From Paraburkholderia sp. BCC1884 (GTDB lineage: Bacteria > Pseudomonadota > Gammaproteobacteria > Burkholderiales > Burkholderiaceae), in contig NZ_CAAJGL010000101.1 of the NCBI RefSeq assembly GCF_900996225.1, positions 1-64,000 on the forward strand: 64,000 nt of DNA. The letters are read 5' to 3'. Shown piece by piece: positions 62,967 to 64,000 of the stretch. The number at the start of each line of letters is the position of its first letter. Within the stretch, counting starts at the first letter, position 1. The notes under the pieces were generated by a model, which saw only the letters and a program-made list of their open reading frames with translations, was not told the DNA's origin and searched no databases. The translations under genes were made by a program, and so were the position numbers.

Positions 62967-64000
62967 TCAGGCCGCCGGCGTGTCGGTCTGCGGTCGTTGA
63001 CGCACGCTGCCCGCGATCAGATCGAAGCGGAACAGACGGCATTCGAGCGCGCCGTTGAAGAGCGGCGTCTTGGTCGATTCACGCAGACGCAACTGGCCCG
63101 GCAGCTTGCGATCCGATGTCAGGATGAATGCATGCCAGCCCGTGAAGCGCTGCTTGAGCGCGTCGCCGAGCGACTGGAAAAACTCGCTGTCGGGCGCTTC
63201 TTCCTGGACGCGGCGGAAGCTGTCGTCATCGCGGCCCTCGCGGCTGGCGCGGCCTTCGCGAATCTCGCCACGGGCGTTGCGGCCACGCACTTCGATCCGT
63301 TCGCCATACGGCGGGTTGGCCACGAGAATGCCCGCATCCGACGACGGCGAGGTCATGCCGCGCGCGTCGACCTGCTTGAGCGGGATCGACGGCAAGCCGG
63401 CGCGCTGGAAGTTGGCGCGGGCCTTGTCGAGCATATCGCCGGAAATATCGCTGCCGAAGATTTGCAGATCGGCGCGCGAGTTGCGGGCGGCGTGCTTGGC
63501 GTCGAGCGCGGCGGCTTTCAGCGTTTGCCAGGTTTTGGCTTCATATTGCTTGAGCCTTTCGAAGCCGAAGCGGCGCTCCGCGCCAGGCGCGATGTTGAGC
63601 GCCACTTGTGCGGCTTCCGCGAGGAAGGTGCCGCTGCCGCACATCGGGTCGTAGAGTGGCGTGCCGGCGGTCCAGCCGGTGAGGCGCAGGATGCCGGCTG
63701 CCAGGTTTTCGCGCAGCGGCGCGGCGCCCTTGTCGAGGCGCCATCCGCGCTTGAAGAGCGGGTCGCCGGACGTGTCGAGGTAAAGCGTGCAATCCGTGGC
63801 GGTGAGGAAGGCGAACACGCGCACGTCGGGCGCGGCGGTATCGATGTTCGGACGCGCGCCGCTGACTTCACGCAGACGGTCGCAGATCCCGTCTTTCACG
63901 CGCAACGTGGTGAATTCGAGGCTGCGCAGCGGCGATTTGATCGCGGTGACGTCGACGCGCAGGGTTTCGTTGGCGGAGAACCATTGTTCCCAGCGTTGTT
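62967..64000 (-). CDS. THUMP-domain class I RNA methyltransferase, RlmL-like (C-terminal part)
   Basis: About 344 codons are visible; the 5' end is beyond the window and the frame is open to the edge. The edge sequence (QRWEQWFSANETLRVDV) looks like a THUMP domain. The methyltransferase core follows: LYDPMCGSGTFLAEAA (SAM motif), FGSDISGDMLDKARANFQ, and the catalytic NPPYGERI. It resembles the N-terminal half of E. coli RlmL, which makes m2G2445 in 23S rRNA. An Arg/Glu/Gly-rich insert (about GRNARGEIREGRASREGRDD) follows the NPPY motif and is unusual. The exact target base is inferred. Confidence 0.88.
   Translation of the reverse strand, partial: QRWEQWFSANETLRVDVTAIKSPLRSLEFTTLRVKDGICDRLREVSGARPNIDTAAPDVRVFAFLTATDCTLYLDTSGDPLFKRGWRLDKGAAPLRENLAAGILRLTGWTAGTPLYDPMCGSGTFLAEAAQVALNIAPGAERRFGFERLKQYEAKTWQTLKAAALDAKHAARNSRADLQIFGSDISGDMLDKARANFQRAGLPSIPLKQVDARGMTSPSSDAGILVANPPYGERIEVRGRNARGEIREGRASREGRDDDSFRRVQEEAPDSEFFQSLGDALKQRFTGWHAFILTSDRKLPGQLRLRESTKTPLFNGALECRLFRFDLIAGSVRQRPQTDTPAA

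Noticed and set aside
62767..63000. A 77-codon plus-strand frame
   Set aside because: It reads through the terminator hairpin at 62906-62936 and into the antisense of the methyltransferase gene; no ribosome-binding site.

Overview
The window looks like a piece of the main chromosome of a beta-proteobacterium of the Burkholderia/Paraburkholderia group. The case rests on high GC with strong third-position GC, a UbiE-UbiJ-UbiB block, a very large DUF3683/FAD/FeS/CCG dehydrogenase next to ilvA, a DUF4148 secreted protein, a Burkholderia-type trimeric porin, and the predicted housekeeping proteins. No rRNA, tRNA, CRISPR array or insertion sequence was recognised. About 51 protein genes are supported; the first (ilvA) and last (an RNA methyltransferase) run off the window.

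Layout. 1-14 kb: start of ilvA (minus), the 1364-residue dehydrogenase, a HIT protein, DUF971, ubiE, a Tim44-like membrane protein, ubiJ, ubiB, a TPMT-like methyltransferase, then a FmdB zinc ribbon, a DUF502 membrane protein and aspS. The AspRS carries the His and Gly associated with non-discriminating enzymes. 14-24 kb: nudB-clsB, then a beta-oxidation cluster made of a TetR regulator with a perfect 18-bp palindrome in its promoter region, an acyl-CoA dehydrogenase, a multifunctional protein with the dehydrogenase domain before the hydratase domain (FadN order), a thiolase and an enoyl-CoA hydratase. 23-31 kb: fdhD divergent from a nitrate-reductase-associated protein, a triple-PAS GGDEF/EAL protein, a GST divergent from a LysR regulator, a small DUF4148 protein and an acyl-CoA thioesterase.

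31-41 kb: an ATM1-type ABC transporter, the murU-amgK peptidoglycan recycling pair, and divergently lptD-surA-pdxA-rsmA, the usual outer-membrane biogenesis and cofactor operon, followed by a convergent EamA transporter. 41-47 kb: a porin and a large classical autotransporter meet tail to tail; then glyoxalase I and an NTF2-like protein. 47-58 kb (minus strand, read right to left): Nudix hydrolase, mnmA, an FMN glutamate-synthase-like protein, a compact four-gene cassette, then glyQ-glyS-gmhB-plsC and a YgjP-type metallopeptidase. 58-64 kb: the proton-translocating transhydrogenase operon pntAA-pntAB-pntB, a WYL regulator, a VOC protein and the partial THUMP methyltransferase.

The most unusual part is the cassette at 52860-54701. 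Its genes overlap: a small Cys-rich membrane protein, a PAAR-tip protein with a C-terminal extension, a zinc amidase of the T7-lysozyme/PGRP fold without a secretion signal, and a small membrane-anchored protein. This order fits an orphan type VI secretion effector-immunity module placed between housekeeping genes, with no VgrG or T6SS structural gene in view. It is preceded by an AT-richer stretch holding two inverted repeats. Its function is inferred from motifs and gene order only.
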